Assembly (NCBI GenBank): GCA_018292915.2
Contig: JACVVK020000017.1
Span: 447,501 to 511,500 of the forward strand
Length of the DNA: 64,000 bases
DNA from: Batillaria attramentaria
Taxonomy: Eukaryota; Mollusca; Gastropoda; Batillariidae
Reading direction: 5' to 3'
Made by a program: the position numbers and the translations under genes. The notes under the pieces were generated by a model. It ran no database searches. It was not told where the DNA came from and was given only the letters and a program-made list of their open reading frames with translations. Positions 56,474-62,060 of the stretch are shown here, piece after piece; within the stretch, counting starts at the first letter, position 1; each line of letters opens with the position of its first letter.

Positions 56474-58785
56474 TGAATTTATCAACTGGTGAGCCACGGA
56501 AAGGAAGGATGATTCATAAAGTAAACTAGTTTGAAGATCATGGGAAGCGTTATCGATCAACACTGATCTTTCATTCTTTGCCTTTGGTATCCTGTCAACG
56601 AGTCAACGATGCGCTAGCTGACCCATTGCAGCCTACAAAACTTACAACAATGGTCACAGAAATCCAAACTGGAATGTCAAAGATTGGAAATCAATGCGTG
56701 AATGTTATCAAAATTATGAAAATGTGGAATAAAGCTTACCGTGATCGCACGTATAGGCGGCCAGCCCACCAACAAAATCCTTCAGGCAGCGCGCGCTAAA
56801 GGATGTGACGTCACTGTGGTCTCGGTGTCCCCGGCCTAAAGCTTCACTGGCGTCTGCTTCGAACGCGATGACAAAACAAGCTTCCAGAGCGACACATGTG
56901 CCGACCCGAGACACCACAACGGTCTCAGACGCTATTTTGTGACCCAAGTGACTGATTCTGATGCACAAATTACTCGCATTCGATGATTTTTTTTCCACAC
57001 GCTATAGTATGCTTGTCATAGCCACGTTCTGCGTATAGAGCCTTTAATTATTCCATAATGGAATTAATACCAAAAAAAAAGATTAAATCTCTTTTGAACA
57101 ATACAAATATAACTTGCTTTATTCAACAGTTAGGGTGCTTCTGAGACCGGATTCATACCTGTGACTACAAAGTAAATGGCCTTTCTGCTAATTACATTAC
57201 AAGTGTAAAACATAATGGCCAATTTAATTAAGTCCTCCAACATAATATTTTGATACTTTGGAACCAAATATAACATAAGATGGTTCCCTGTCGTGTTCTT
57301 TAAGTTTGTCTTTCGTTCATTTCATCACAATAACCATTTAGGCCAAGCTAAAGATGAAAAAGGGTAATAATTTGTTTCTGGGTCATGTCGACCCAATTAA
57401 CAGACGACCACGCCCACCAGAGGGGGCGGTCCAGGTGTTACTGTCGCTAATATTGTTCAGAGATGTGTTATGTACTTATATTCCAAACGGCATGTCTCTA
57501 CTATGATGTGAACAATCGACCGGTTTTATTCGCCTTGGCTCCCCCACTATTTACTACACACGCTCAAATCAAAATCAGCAAGCAGAAATTTTATTCATTT
57601 GCCATCACGAAATACATTCTTTGATTGAACTTCCCCTCTCTTGTATTGGGCTCAGGGTGCTTTTGCGGGAAGTGGCCGCATCTATACCTATCCTTCAAAA
57701 GGCAGCTAAAACTCACTTATTCAGTGTAACCCCCCCCCCTCCCCCCCTTCTCCAAAATCCCACTTCCTCTATGAAACACCGTCTTCAGTGATTTTTTGTT
57801 TTTTCTGCTGGAGAGGACAGTTATGTTTCCCAGTAGTGCGCATCAATTACGGCAGTATATGCCTGACTCATTAGTTTTGCGCCAACTCAGGGCAGATTCT
57901 CATTGGTTGCCAGAGCCGACACTGCTCGCACAGAGGGCAGAATAGCTCGTCGCTCTCTACTGAAGTATGACTAATTGACTATAATGCTTTTCTGCTGATA
58001 ACGCCAAACCTATCAGGCGAGCGCGCCGCAGAAGATGGCAGAATCGGATCACTTGTTTTGTGTGCCATAAGTGTGCAAGCATCAATTACCTGTCCGTCTA
58101 AAACGCTCAAACTAAACTCAACAAGCAGAAATTTTATTCATTTGCCATCAGGAAATAAATTCTTTGGTTGGACTTCTCCTCTCTTCTAACTCTATTGGGC
58201 TGTCGGCGTCACTTTTTGCGGGAGTTGACCATACCTATCCTTCAGGAGACAACTAAAAACTCACTTATTCAGTCTTATAAAAAACAGCGTGAAACACGTG
58301 GTCACAATCATCATCACATCAACAAAAGAATGGTCCTTACCTTTTGTCTGCCATGCTGCTTCTCCTATAGTCCTACCATCTGTGACAGCAAGTACATGTA
58401 TTTTGCATGGCCACGTGTGATTGGCAGATAAAAAAAAAACAACCAAAAAAACCAAAAACCACGCAGTCGGTTTTGGCGCGAAAGAGTGACGTATGTGATT
58501 GGTTGGTTAAAAATAGCAAAAGTCTTACGGTGTGTATGCCGAGTCGCTCTTAGCAAATTTGTGTATCCGCGAGGCGGGATACAGGCGGGATACACACGCA
58601 CAAATCCGGCACACCTGGCGACATAGTGAAGACTTGAACGATAATTTGAGAGATGACACAGAAGGGTAGTCCGCGTCTAGTGGTGGCGTCGCATCGTGAG
58701 GACTTGTGTGTCAGTCCTCACGAAGTTCCAGGTCCCAATCATGTGGGTGTGTAGTCTATAGTGAGTCTTCACGAGGTGGGTAAAA

Positions 58786-58826
<41 letters not shown>

Positions 58827-59073
58827 CGTGGCACAAACACACCGTGGCACACACATACGTGCTCAGAGAGAATCAATGAATCAATGAATCAATGAATCAA
58901 TGAAGCTTTATTTCTCAACGGTAAAGATATTGACATTGTTGTCCACATAGTCATTTTACGTATCTGCCGTTGCTACAAACTACTGAAGTACTACATCTAA
59001 AGCTATGACTACGGAAAAGGAAGGCGTAGAAAAAAAAAAAAAAAAAAATGTCCCCCCCCCACACACACAGAGT

Positions 59074-59106
<33 letters not shown>

Positions 59107-60880
59107 CATTAAAACAAATTAATCGACATCCTGATGAATATACAGTGGGGAGAACTATATGAGAAAACAAGTATGCAGTTATGGTGATAGAAAATGTCTT
59201 CCTAGTGGGAAAGATATGTGTTATCAGGAGACATTGATGTTTGCGAGATATTTGTAAAGACTGGCTTTAAAGGACGTCACTGAAGAAGCGGTTTTCAAAT
59301 TACTTGGGAGTGAATTCCAAAGGGATGCACCTGCAAATGATAAGCTAGTCTTAAAAATGTCGATTCTCGGTTTTGGGATAAGGTACAGTTTGTTTCTGTT
59401 TCCAAAGCTAGATTCCGAGCGACAGAAAAAGTGAGACATATACTCAGGCGCTTTGTGATTCCATATTTTAAACATAAGTGTTGCCTTGTTGAAGCGTAAC
59501 TGATCATTTAGACAAAGAATACCTGCCTTTTTAAATTTCTGGTCCGTTGTAACTGTTGGATCAGGTATCATTTGCTTTGCCGCTCTTCTGAGTAAGGAGT
59601 TCAGTCTTTTCAAATGAACCTCGCTACAACTATCCCACACCGTTGATGCGTAATTAACATGAGACCGTATATGAGCATCGTAAAACAGTTTTCTAGCGTC
59701 CGTGTCTGTGAACTGGCGTAATTTTGATAACATGAATAGATTCTTGGAGATAATCTTACAAACATTGTCGGTGTGAGCTTGCCACTTCAACTGGTCGTCA
59801 ATTGTAATCCCTAGTAGCCGATGCTCAGACACTTGCTCAATGGGATTACCGTTAAGCAACAAGTCTAGTGACAGGGGGCGTAGCTGGTGTTTCTGTCTGG
59901 TAGCAATTACCATAGATTTAGTCTTTGTGGGATGGATGACCATGGCATTATTTTTACACCACGCAGACACGTCATGAAGGCTTCTTTGGAGAGTGCCAGC
60001 TGCGTCAGTAACAGAATTGCCTGCAGTGTGGATCGACGTATCATCCGCAAACAAGTCGCACTGGGCATTTTTAGACGTTAAGTGAAGGGGTAGATCATTA
60101 ATATATAAACAGAATAGAAGTGGCCCGAGGACACTCCCTTGTGGTACACCAAACTTTACGTTTTTGAGAGAGGAGTATGACCCGTTCACAAGAACTTTCT
60201 GCTTTCTTTCACTCAAATAGGAAGTAAAAAAAACGAAACGGCTGATGCATTCCTGAGATAAAAATGGAGTTTTGAAATTAAAAAGTTGTGGTCCACGACA
60301 TCGAAAGCTTTTTTAAAGTCCAGGAATATTGCCCCTGTTATCTGAGACTTATTCATATTAGACAGCCACGTGTCGGATAGTCGACTGAGAGCTGTGTGGC
60401 ACGAGTGACTGGCACGAAAACCAGACTGAAATGGGTGAAAAAGTTTGCGCTGTTCCATGTATTCGGTGAGATGTTTATGAATGTGCTTCTCAAGAGGCTT
60501 TGACAGTACAGACAACAAGGATATTGGACGATAGTTATTGGGGTCAGAGCGATCTTTTGTTTTGGGTAGCGGGAAAAGTTTCTCCTGCTGAGAGCGAAGG
60601 AACTGAAACCCGGTACACACAAACTTAAACAGGCTATTTCTATGCTTTCCAAGCCAGAGAGAGAGAGAGAGAGAGGGGGGGGGGGGAAGGGGTAGATGAA
60701 CATTTTTTTCATGGGGTAATTTTCAGATGAGTCGTCGTACGTGCATGATTTTACCAATGTCTACACGATGGCCACAAACACCAACTTCTACAAGCAGGTG
60801 GTGCCAGATGAAACATGTGACGTCATCTTTACCTCCATGACAACCCCGTGGCTGGAAGACTCGTAAGTTCTAGGGGTCGT

Positions 60881-60932
<52 letters not shown>

Positions 60933-61309
60933 TTCTCTTGCCGTCAAGCTCAAAGTTCGATGCGATGCTTAACGTAAAATATCCAAACTATGATACAATT
61001 GAAGACATATTTAAAGATTATTAACCTCCGCAGAAGATCAATTTAATTGTCAAATCATGGCCTCTTTCCCTAATTGTTACCTTTCTTTTAAACAAGATGG
61101 AATACCCGTTTATGTTGATCATCATAAACTTGCTAAACTAAAAATAATAACTAATAAGGGAGATTTCAAATTCATGGGCAGTGTTCCACCGCTGAGGAGT
61201 TCCGTCTTTGAAGTGTCAGCTGTTGAGGAAGAGTTGCGTCCCTTCCAGAGAGCCTCTGCGCGCTGCTGGGAAAAGTTTCTCCTGCTGAGAGCGAAGGAAC
61301 TGAAACCCG
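23160..61309 (+). CDS. SABATH-type methyltransferase, copy 2 (exons 1-5; continues past the window edge)
   Basis: Exons: 23160-23367, 23869-23967, 25508-25606, 60727-60862, 61182-61309. Their lengths (208, 99, 99, 136, 128) and phases are identical to copy 1, and the reading frame is open throughout. The SAM-binding motif is IADYGTNDGYSSM; exon 4 reads DESSYVHDFTNVYTMA. Substitutions against copy 1 are scattered (for example ITTQWLEDK becomes a MTTPWLEDS-like end), so both copies could still be functional. Exons 6-9 would lie beyond position 64000. Intron 3 spans 25607-60726: the ends match copy 1 intron 3 ((CT)n, (CA)n, TGCTCAGAGA, (GA)nGn, TAGATGAACATT), but 33 kb of foreign DNA and a LINE sit between. 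Splicing across it is possible but unproven. Confidence 0.75.
24045..24285 (+). repeat. Three tandem units of (TG)n plus a 45-bp sequence, intron 2 of copy 2
   Basis: Units AGACTGAA(T/C)AGAAAAA ... AAAGCTAGCAGGAATG separated by (TG)n. Copy 1 has a single such unit before 7218. Confidence 0.75.
24290..25083 (+). mobile_element. Decayed LINE fragment with duplicated 3' end
   Basis: RT remnants read LLDLSAAFDTLDHSVMLKRL (about 24413) and VPQGSVLGPVLFTLYSQPL (about 24577), brought close by an internal deletion, with a stop between them. The 3' part (KTHLFRQAFHTYE-like) is followed by (TG)n and a 70-base 3' end (AGCGCTATGAGTTGCTTTCC ... TATTATTATCATTAT). This 3' end is present twice, at about 24895-24962 and 25015-25082, each preceded by (TG)n. 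The insertion lies in intron 2 of methyltransferase copy 2 and is absent from copy 1. Confidence 0.7.
25111..25285 (+). mobile_element. SINE family 1 inside (TG)n
   Basis: Complete copy (GGGGAGCCGGGGTGGTCGAA to (CACCC)n) inserted in the microsatellite after the duplicated LINE 3' end, in intron 2 of methyltransferase copy 2. Confidence 0.85.
26036..26545 (+). repeat. Tandem repeat, about 75-90 bp unit
   Basis: Four or more irregular units with the order GAC(C)TGTGTAAGTCCTCA, TTATTACTGGTACTAGTGTG, AGTATTAGCATGATTGCACA, CCTGCCTCACTAGGA. The GTCCTC/GAGGAC element also occurs at the far end of the 33-kb insertion (58695-58770). Confidence 0.65.
26961..29215 (+). repeat. Left arm of a 10.7-kb inverted repeat
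   Basis: This 2.25-kb stretch is matched in reverse by 35505-37720 along its whole length with small indels. Landmarks: GCGCAGAACTCC/GGAGTTCTGCGC, the long stretch around AAACACGCATACTTTGTGCA, and CAAGGTCAAGGTCAT near the inner end. No gene is seen: frames in it are short and occur in both arms. Confidence 0.8.
29746..29842 (+). repeat. (CG)n(CA)n microsatellite
   Basis: GCGCGCGC block followed by CA and CACG repeats. Confidence 0.9.
29988..30215 (+). mobile_element. tRNA-derived SINE (family 2, Val-like head)
   Basis: A box GCGGTGTAGTGGTTACCAC and B box GGGTTCGAGTCCCAGC, followed by an unrelated body (GCGGGATTTTTCCTACCTAG ... ATGGGATGACACATCT). The head resembles tRNA-Val/His types, but the anticodon arm is not intact. 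Confidence 0.7.
30305..30416. repeat. 112-bp nearly perfect palindrome without spacer
   Basis: The 56-bp arms meet at CTAGGC|GCCTAG (30360/30361). Only two mismatches were found (30354 with 30367, and one in ACACACGAAC against ACACATGAAC). The arms end at CCGGCA/TGCCGG. No element ends or gene are associated. Confidence 0.85.
30508..30600 (-). mobile_element. SINE family 1 body fragment
   Basis: Reverse body only (AATTTAACGTCCACTTCCAC to AAAAGGCCAGCACAAAAATG), diverged. Confidence 0.55.
32103..33603. mobile_element. Inverted-repeat element with THAP-like first exons in both arms
   Basis: The arms 32103-32240 and 33475-33603 are inverted copies (GGGACAACGCG, GAGTTGTCTGC, GCATTAGCGCGCAT). Each arm, read inward, contains ATGGC(G/A)GAAAG followed by a start resembling a THAP zinc finger (APNC). 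THAP-type DNA-binding domains occur in P-element and related transposases, so a P-like element is possible (inference). The interior has no long frame. Confidence 0.5.
33286..33543 (-). pseudogene. Truncated THAP-like zinc-finger fragment
   Basis: An 85-codon frame begins MAESQKPRKNSGVQWCGAPN and continues CCQKRTPGTGKPFCRFPP. C-x-A-P-N-C and F-x-RFP are the opening landmarks of the THAP domain. The later Cys/His pair and the AVPTIF-like end are absent; instead a short local repeat (SKLEPR twice) follows. In the opposite arm the same start (32171, MAESGKRPQKPGMQ, SAPNC) runs into a stop. Function: at most a remnant of a DNA-binding domain from a transposon. Confidence 0.45.
35505..37720 (-). 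repeat. Right arm of a 10.7-kb inverted repeat
   Basis: Reverse copy of 26961-29215. The spacer between the arms (29216-35504) contains a SINE, a 112-bp palindrome and the inverted intron-5-type element. No target duplication was recognised outside the arms. Confidence 0.8.
38068..39318. mobile_element. 1.25-kb TIR element (GGGGCCGTGGTCACGACGCG ends)
   Basis: GGGGCCGTGGTCACGACGCG at about 38068 is repeated inverted at about 39299-39318. Weaker similarity extends about 50 bases inward (CGTAAGTT, GCGCAAAT/GCGTAAAT). There is no coding capacity, and the target duplication is not clear. A second inverted pair lies inside (38371-38411 and 38606-38650). Confidence 0.65.
38371..38650. repeat. Internal foldback with 41-bp arms
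   Basis: GCCGTAGCGTCAGGTTAAAT, continuing GCGTGGCATGTATGTGGAGA, is found inverted at 38606-38650 with very few differences. The 195-base loop is purine-rich at its right side. Confidence 0.7.
39951..42014 (+). pseudogene. Decayed transposon gene with XPG-like nuclease and CXC-type cysteine cluster (Academ-like)
   Basis: Four pieces in different frames follow the order of one known multicopy animal family. 39951-40178: MTSEYQRIETPD..., CAFCQ and GYKYVAENIKQFQVMGF. 40345-40850: C-x2-C start (CFFCNK), then DANYHLKCLSAYYRR. Next frame, to 41242: VLDGATIVQMLSPKLAKTF and DLIFLPYIQRQ. 41260-41616: VLVLAIAHFHKM, FGCGKNFRYIAAHDIA, FHAFTGCDTVSCLAGRGKKT. 41613-42014: GYVWGQSL, WGWEREADKSW, then CGCKQCCWGRCNC and CTALCACRG. 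The nuclease-like core plus eight-cysteine end suggests the Academ superfamily (recalled, not searched). Frameshifts at about 40178 and 40820, a deletion at about 41245, and a nuclease acidic residue reading DTG where the family usually has DTD show it is dead. Confidence 0.65.
46647..49935 (-). mobile_element. Full-length RTE-type non-LTR retrotransposon with 12-bp target duplication
   Basis: The element is bounded by identical 12-bp direct repeats AACATCCACAGT at 46635-46646 and 49936-49947. It has about 280 bases of 5' leader (49658-49935, minus strand), a single 1002-codon frame, and a 3' end in which the stop codon lies inside a short TAAGTAAGT tail, leaving essentially no 3' UTR. A single ORF with a short tandem-repeat tail is typical of the RTE clade. 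Perfect target repeats and an undamaged frame indicate a young insertion. It lies inside an exon of the TTAA-element gene, in antisense orientation. Confidence 0.9.
46649..49657 (-). CDS. RTE endonuclease/reverse transcriptase (1002 aa, intact)
   Basis: The N-terminal apurinic endonuclease domain shows ATWNIRTM (about residue 28), LGLSETRW, QCYAPTND, GDFNAKIGSDN (about 165) and SSDHHLL (about 270). It nicks the target and primes reverse transcription. The reverse transcriptase follows: YRGIMLLSVPGKVLNRIL, QAGFRRNRSCADQI, DYEKAFDSVDR, GVRQGCLLSPFLF, and the catalytic FADD box LDFADDLALL (about 735). The C-terminal part contains YLGSVVDGQGG, LLYGCETWRT and a basic, Arg/Trp-rich tail. Both enzymatic cores keep their key acidic residues, and no stop or frameshift is present. 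The first ATG of the frame (MTHCSESRKEA) is used. Length fits RTE proteins (about 1000 residues). Confidence 0.9.
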   Translation of the reverse strand: MTHCSESRKEAARPTPLLTPRTTTRVATWNIRTMYEVGRTIQVAREMKNYKIGVLGLSETRWLQSGQLRFSSGEQLLYSGHTEDGAPHTEGVALMLAPEAQRALIGWEPVNSRIITAKFITKKKDIKLNIIQCYAPTNDAEEEKKDDFYQQLQTVIDRGGAKDMTILMGDFNAKIGSDNTGYEDTMGTHGLGQMNENGERFADFCALNQLVIGGSIFPHKRIHKATWRSPDHVTENQIDHICISRKFRRSWRDVRVMRGADVSSDHHLLATALRLRLKRHTNANSTRTRYNVGLLRNTDTQAAFRISLSNRFQPLQDLIEDSEMDIETQWEHSKKLWHDTCEEVLGKRKTQHKEWISADTIQKLEVRKEKKTALNTSRTRRAKAKAQEEYTAADREVKRSTRKDKRDYIDNLASQAEEAARQGNLKDLYQVTKKLMGKFQQTDKPVKDKNGHPLTTTEEQLKRWAEHFRELLNRPIPETPPDIPPAETELPINCDKPSKAEIRKAIMTLRNGKAAGPDEIPAEAIKADTETAVNMLHSLFSKIWEKEEVPAQWKEGIVIKLPKKGDLRDCSNYRGIMLLSVPGKVLNRILLERMREAVDPMLRDQQAGFRRNRSCADQIASLRIIVEQSLEWNSPLYINFIDYEKAFDSVDREALWKLLRHYGVPGKIISLIQCTYQDMSCRIAHAGQLSESFEVKTGVRQGCLLSPFLFLLVIDWIMKTTTAGRKNGIQWTLWTQLDDLDFADDLALLSHSHSQMQDKTTCLEATSAGTGLKINRKKTELMKINTTANTPVTVGGEPIREVESFVYLGSVVDGQGGTDRDVTARIGKARAAMVMLKNVWASKVVSIRTKLRIFNSNVKSVLLYGCETWRTTKTMQQKIQTFLNTCLRRIFNIRWPEKIRNEELWERAGQEPVAKQILRRKWGWIGHTLRKPASSTTRQALTWNPQGKRKRGRPRNSWRRDTEAELCKQGTNWTGVARIAQNRVRWRRVVDGLCSTWSQGPK
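50088..50124 (+). repeat. C11-A25 homopolymer pair
   Basis: A run of C followed by a run of about 25 A, within an intron of the TTAA-element gene. Confidence 0.8.
50704..52011. other. Interval between the two convergent genes of the TTAA element
   Basis: AT-rich, short frames only; expected to hold the 3' UTRs of both genes (AATAAA-type signals are present, for example about 51650). Confidence 0.45.
52503..52860 (+). promoter_or_regulatory. Subterminal GGGTC/GACCC palindromes, left end of piggyBac
   Basis: Four copies of GTGGGTC-x5-6-GACCCA at about 52516, 52704, 52769 and 52831 (for example GTGGGTCGTTTAAGACCCA). Two matching copies, GGGTCCTAAACGACCCACAT, lie at about 55374 and 55437 at the right end. 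Symmetrical sites clustered only near the element ends are likely transposase-binding sites (inference). Confidence 0.65.
53651..53740 (+). repeat. (GA)n with a 46-base G run
   Basis: The G run covers 53668-53713, then C and six more G. It lies in the 5' part of the piggyBac element, upstream of the transposase start at 53824. Confidence 0.9.
53824..55321 (+). CDS. piggyBac transposase, two exons, N-terminal part deleted
   Basis: Exon 1 is 53824-53893 (MERPNLFEAHLTSEEGAEAD) with donor GTAAGC. Exon 2 is 54246-55321, and the split glycine codon joins in phase. After an acidic region (PDLAPDVDESVISGEDLTSD) comes the DDE_Tnp_1_7 core: LPSKTDRYGMKVFWIAD, YPLLGIPYLG, VTCDNYFTDLVLAETLL, GLTMVGTVRTNKRFLP, KGAVDVMDKLAHSYTTKRK. 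This last block holds the late aspartates of the catalytic set. The usual 200 or so residues between the acidic N-terminus and the core (the IRLL/GY-type helical region) are missing, as VKNIFKTPPTQVPSRCSFI runs directly into the core. There is no C-terminal cysteine finger. The frame is open, but the deletion probably abolishes activity. The long in-frame extension upstream of 54246 is (TG)n-rich intron. Confidence 0.85.
57048..57560. other. No gene recognised
   Basis: AT-rich DNA between the TTAA element and the 175-bp direct repeats; only the CTCF-like motif stands out. Confidence 0.45.
57411..57430 (+). promoter_or_regulatory. CTCF-like motif
   Basis: CGCCCACCAGAGGGGGCGGT is close to the CTCF core CCACCAGGGGGCGC, with one extra base. 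It lies just outside the TTAA element. A single motif match is weak evidence. Confidence 0.25.
57560..58285 (+). repeat. Two direct copies of a 175-bp sequence
   Basis: 57563-57735 and 58107-58283 share CAAGCAGAAATTTTATTCAT, TTGCCATCA-GAAATA, CTATACCTATCCTTCA-AAG and AACTCACTTATTCAGT. No gene seen in the interval. Confidence 0.6.
58870..60570 (-). mobile_element. 5'-truncated LINE with an 8-bp repeat tail, in intron 3 of methyltransferase copy 2
   Basis: The minus-strand 3' end is a run of four to five TTGATTCA repeats (plus strand 58870-58903, AATCAATG repeated), preceded by a 3' UTR (58904-59223). The 5' end stops at 60570, next to the stray exon 5 fragment. Host intron sequence TGCTCAGAGA (58860) and (GA)nGn (60656) flank it, as in copy 1. 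Confidence 0.8.
59224..60570 (-). pseudogene. CR1/jockey-like LINE reverse transcriptase, 5'-truncated and frameshifted
   Basis: Frame one (60570-60213) begins abruptly inside the RT domain with PKTKDRSDPNNYRPISLLSV, then QSGFRASHSCHTALSRL and FLDFKKAFDVVDH. It is followed by a shift and 330 codons (60216-59224): GVPQGSVLGPLLFCLYINDL, the catalytic box LFADDTSIHT, VSEHRLLGITIDDQLKW, HVNYASTVWDSCSEVHLKRL and the end YLANINVS. Endonuclease and N-terminal RT parts are absent. The frame break near 60214 and the 5' truncation make it a dead copy. It is very similar in order and motifs to the LINE at 62228-64000 and belongs to a related family. Confidence 0.85.
60571..60655 (+). pseudogene. Stray 85-bp copy of methyltransferase exon 5 end and intron 5 start
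   Basis: These 85 bases match 61268-61352 with one visible difference (TATGCTTTCC against TATGTTTTCC). They contain the end of exon 5 (KFLLLRAKELKPG), the donor GGTACAC and the first 43 bases of intron 5. They lie upstream of exon 4, so exon order is scrambled, exactly at the 5' junction of the minus-strand LINE that ends at 60570. The piece cannot serve as a correct exon because it lacks the acceptor and the first two thirds of the exon. Likely origin: template jumping at LINE integration, or an assembly error. Confidence 0.8.
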
Positions 61310-61712
61310 GTACACACAAACTTAAACAGGCTATTTCTATGTTTTCCAAGCCAACTTACGTTTTTGAACAGTTTCACTTGTGAGTCCGCCGAAACGCTCA
61401 AAATACTGTTTTTTGACTATTACCGTCTACACTGAGCTCTTAATGCGATACAATGTTGCCGTGTTTACACTTTGCGCGAGCCGAGCGGTCGAACCGTGCA
61501 TTCAAACCTTTACGACTGTTGAGACAACAATGTCGCTCAGCGTATTAGTAACAGCCGCGTCAGTGTGTACGCTCCTGTTGGCTCAGTGCCAGCATTTGAG
61601 ATGATGATGATGATGACTGATGATGATGGATGATGATGATGTGTGTGTGAGAGAGAGAGAGAGAGGGGCGGGGGGCTTCGTCCTCCTATAGCTCAGAGAG
61701 AGAGAGAGAGAG

Positions 61713-62026
61713 ACAATGACAATGACAATGACAATGATCCTTTATTTATCAACGGTAAAGCAATTGGCACAATTACCATTTTCAAACTTGCCATTGCTAC
61801 TCTAAATTACAAAAGAAAGAAAGAAGAAGAAAAAGAAAAAAAATCAAGCAATTAAAACTGACAAGCCAAAAAAAACAAACAAAAAAATGTCAAGGACAAT
61901 CACGAAGCAAAACAACTAAATATAAGCCAAAAAGTGAAGAAAAAAATCACAACTGTATAAGAGACTACATCTACGTTTAAACAAAGTAAAAAAACCACAC
62001 ACACACACACACACACACACAACACA

Positions 62027-62060
<34 letters not shown>

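Larger units (their letters stand above)
52012..56998 (-). pseudogene. P2X7 intracellular-domain protein gene of the TTAA element (frameshifted)
   Basis: Minus-strand exons: 56998-56741 (ends ARCLKDFVGGLAAYTCDHG at donor GTAAGC), about 56220-56102 (GEGSACITSMLAWGRGAAAL), about 55785-55550 (KTMDKMETRRLKGMTVDMIE; then WCTF, CRNMPSDAE) and 52287-52012 (HHAVYRQFLMWRHG, GDRRVIPTC). WC-x-C-x3-C-x2-MP and YRQF-x-W-x8-RRVIP-C are landmarks of the domain first seen at the C-terminus of P2X7 receptors, which in molluscs and echinoderms occurs in many transposon-linked proteins. No receptor channel part is visible. The last exon slips frame after VIPTC: IRDHYPHP and HYTGFIPSRLN are in another frame ending near 52024. 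CRNMPSDAE and LCCGYGQC are also in different frames. piggyBac lies in the last intron. Present copy inactive; the family role is unknown. Confidence 0.6.
42404..57043. mobile_element. 14.6-kb TTAA-flanked DNA element with two convergent genes (Kolobok-like candidate)
   Basis: Left end: TTAA at 42400-42403 followed by AGGCCCTATATTCGTAACGG. Right end: the reverse complement reads AGGCTCTATACGCAGAACGT, followed outward by TTAA at 57044-57047. About 15 of the first 21 bases match. A TTAA target with A/G-rich termini fits Kolobok or piggyBac-like transposons; these ends are not CCY-type, so Kolobok is preferred (inference). Just inside each end a first exon starts and reads inward: a plus-strand gene from about 42733 and a minus-strand P2X7-domain gene from 56998. 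Removing the nested RTE (3.3 kb) and piggyBac (3.0 kb) leaves about 8.35 kb, a plausible autonomous size. Confidence 0.55.
25800..58788. mobile_element. 33-kb insertion in intron 3 of methyltransferase copy 2, similar inverted ends
   Basis: The left end TTGTTTAACCTACATGACGA (25800) and, reverse-complemented, the right end TTGTTTTACCCACCTCGTGA (58788) agree at about 17 of 24 bases, both followed by G(A)GGAC/GAAGAC. Both sides are rich in GTGAGGAC/GTCCTCAC motifs and abut (CA)n of the host intron. All of the DNA between is absent from copy 1. It may be one giant element later invaded by others, or a segment trapped between two related small elements. Confidence 0.45.

Noticed and set aside
25800..58788. 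Maverick/Polinton or an integrated viral genome as explanation of the 33-kb insertion
   Set aside because: No DNA polymerase B, integrase, packaging ATPase, protease or capsid-like frame was seen in the interval.
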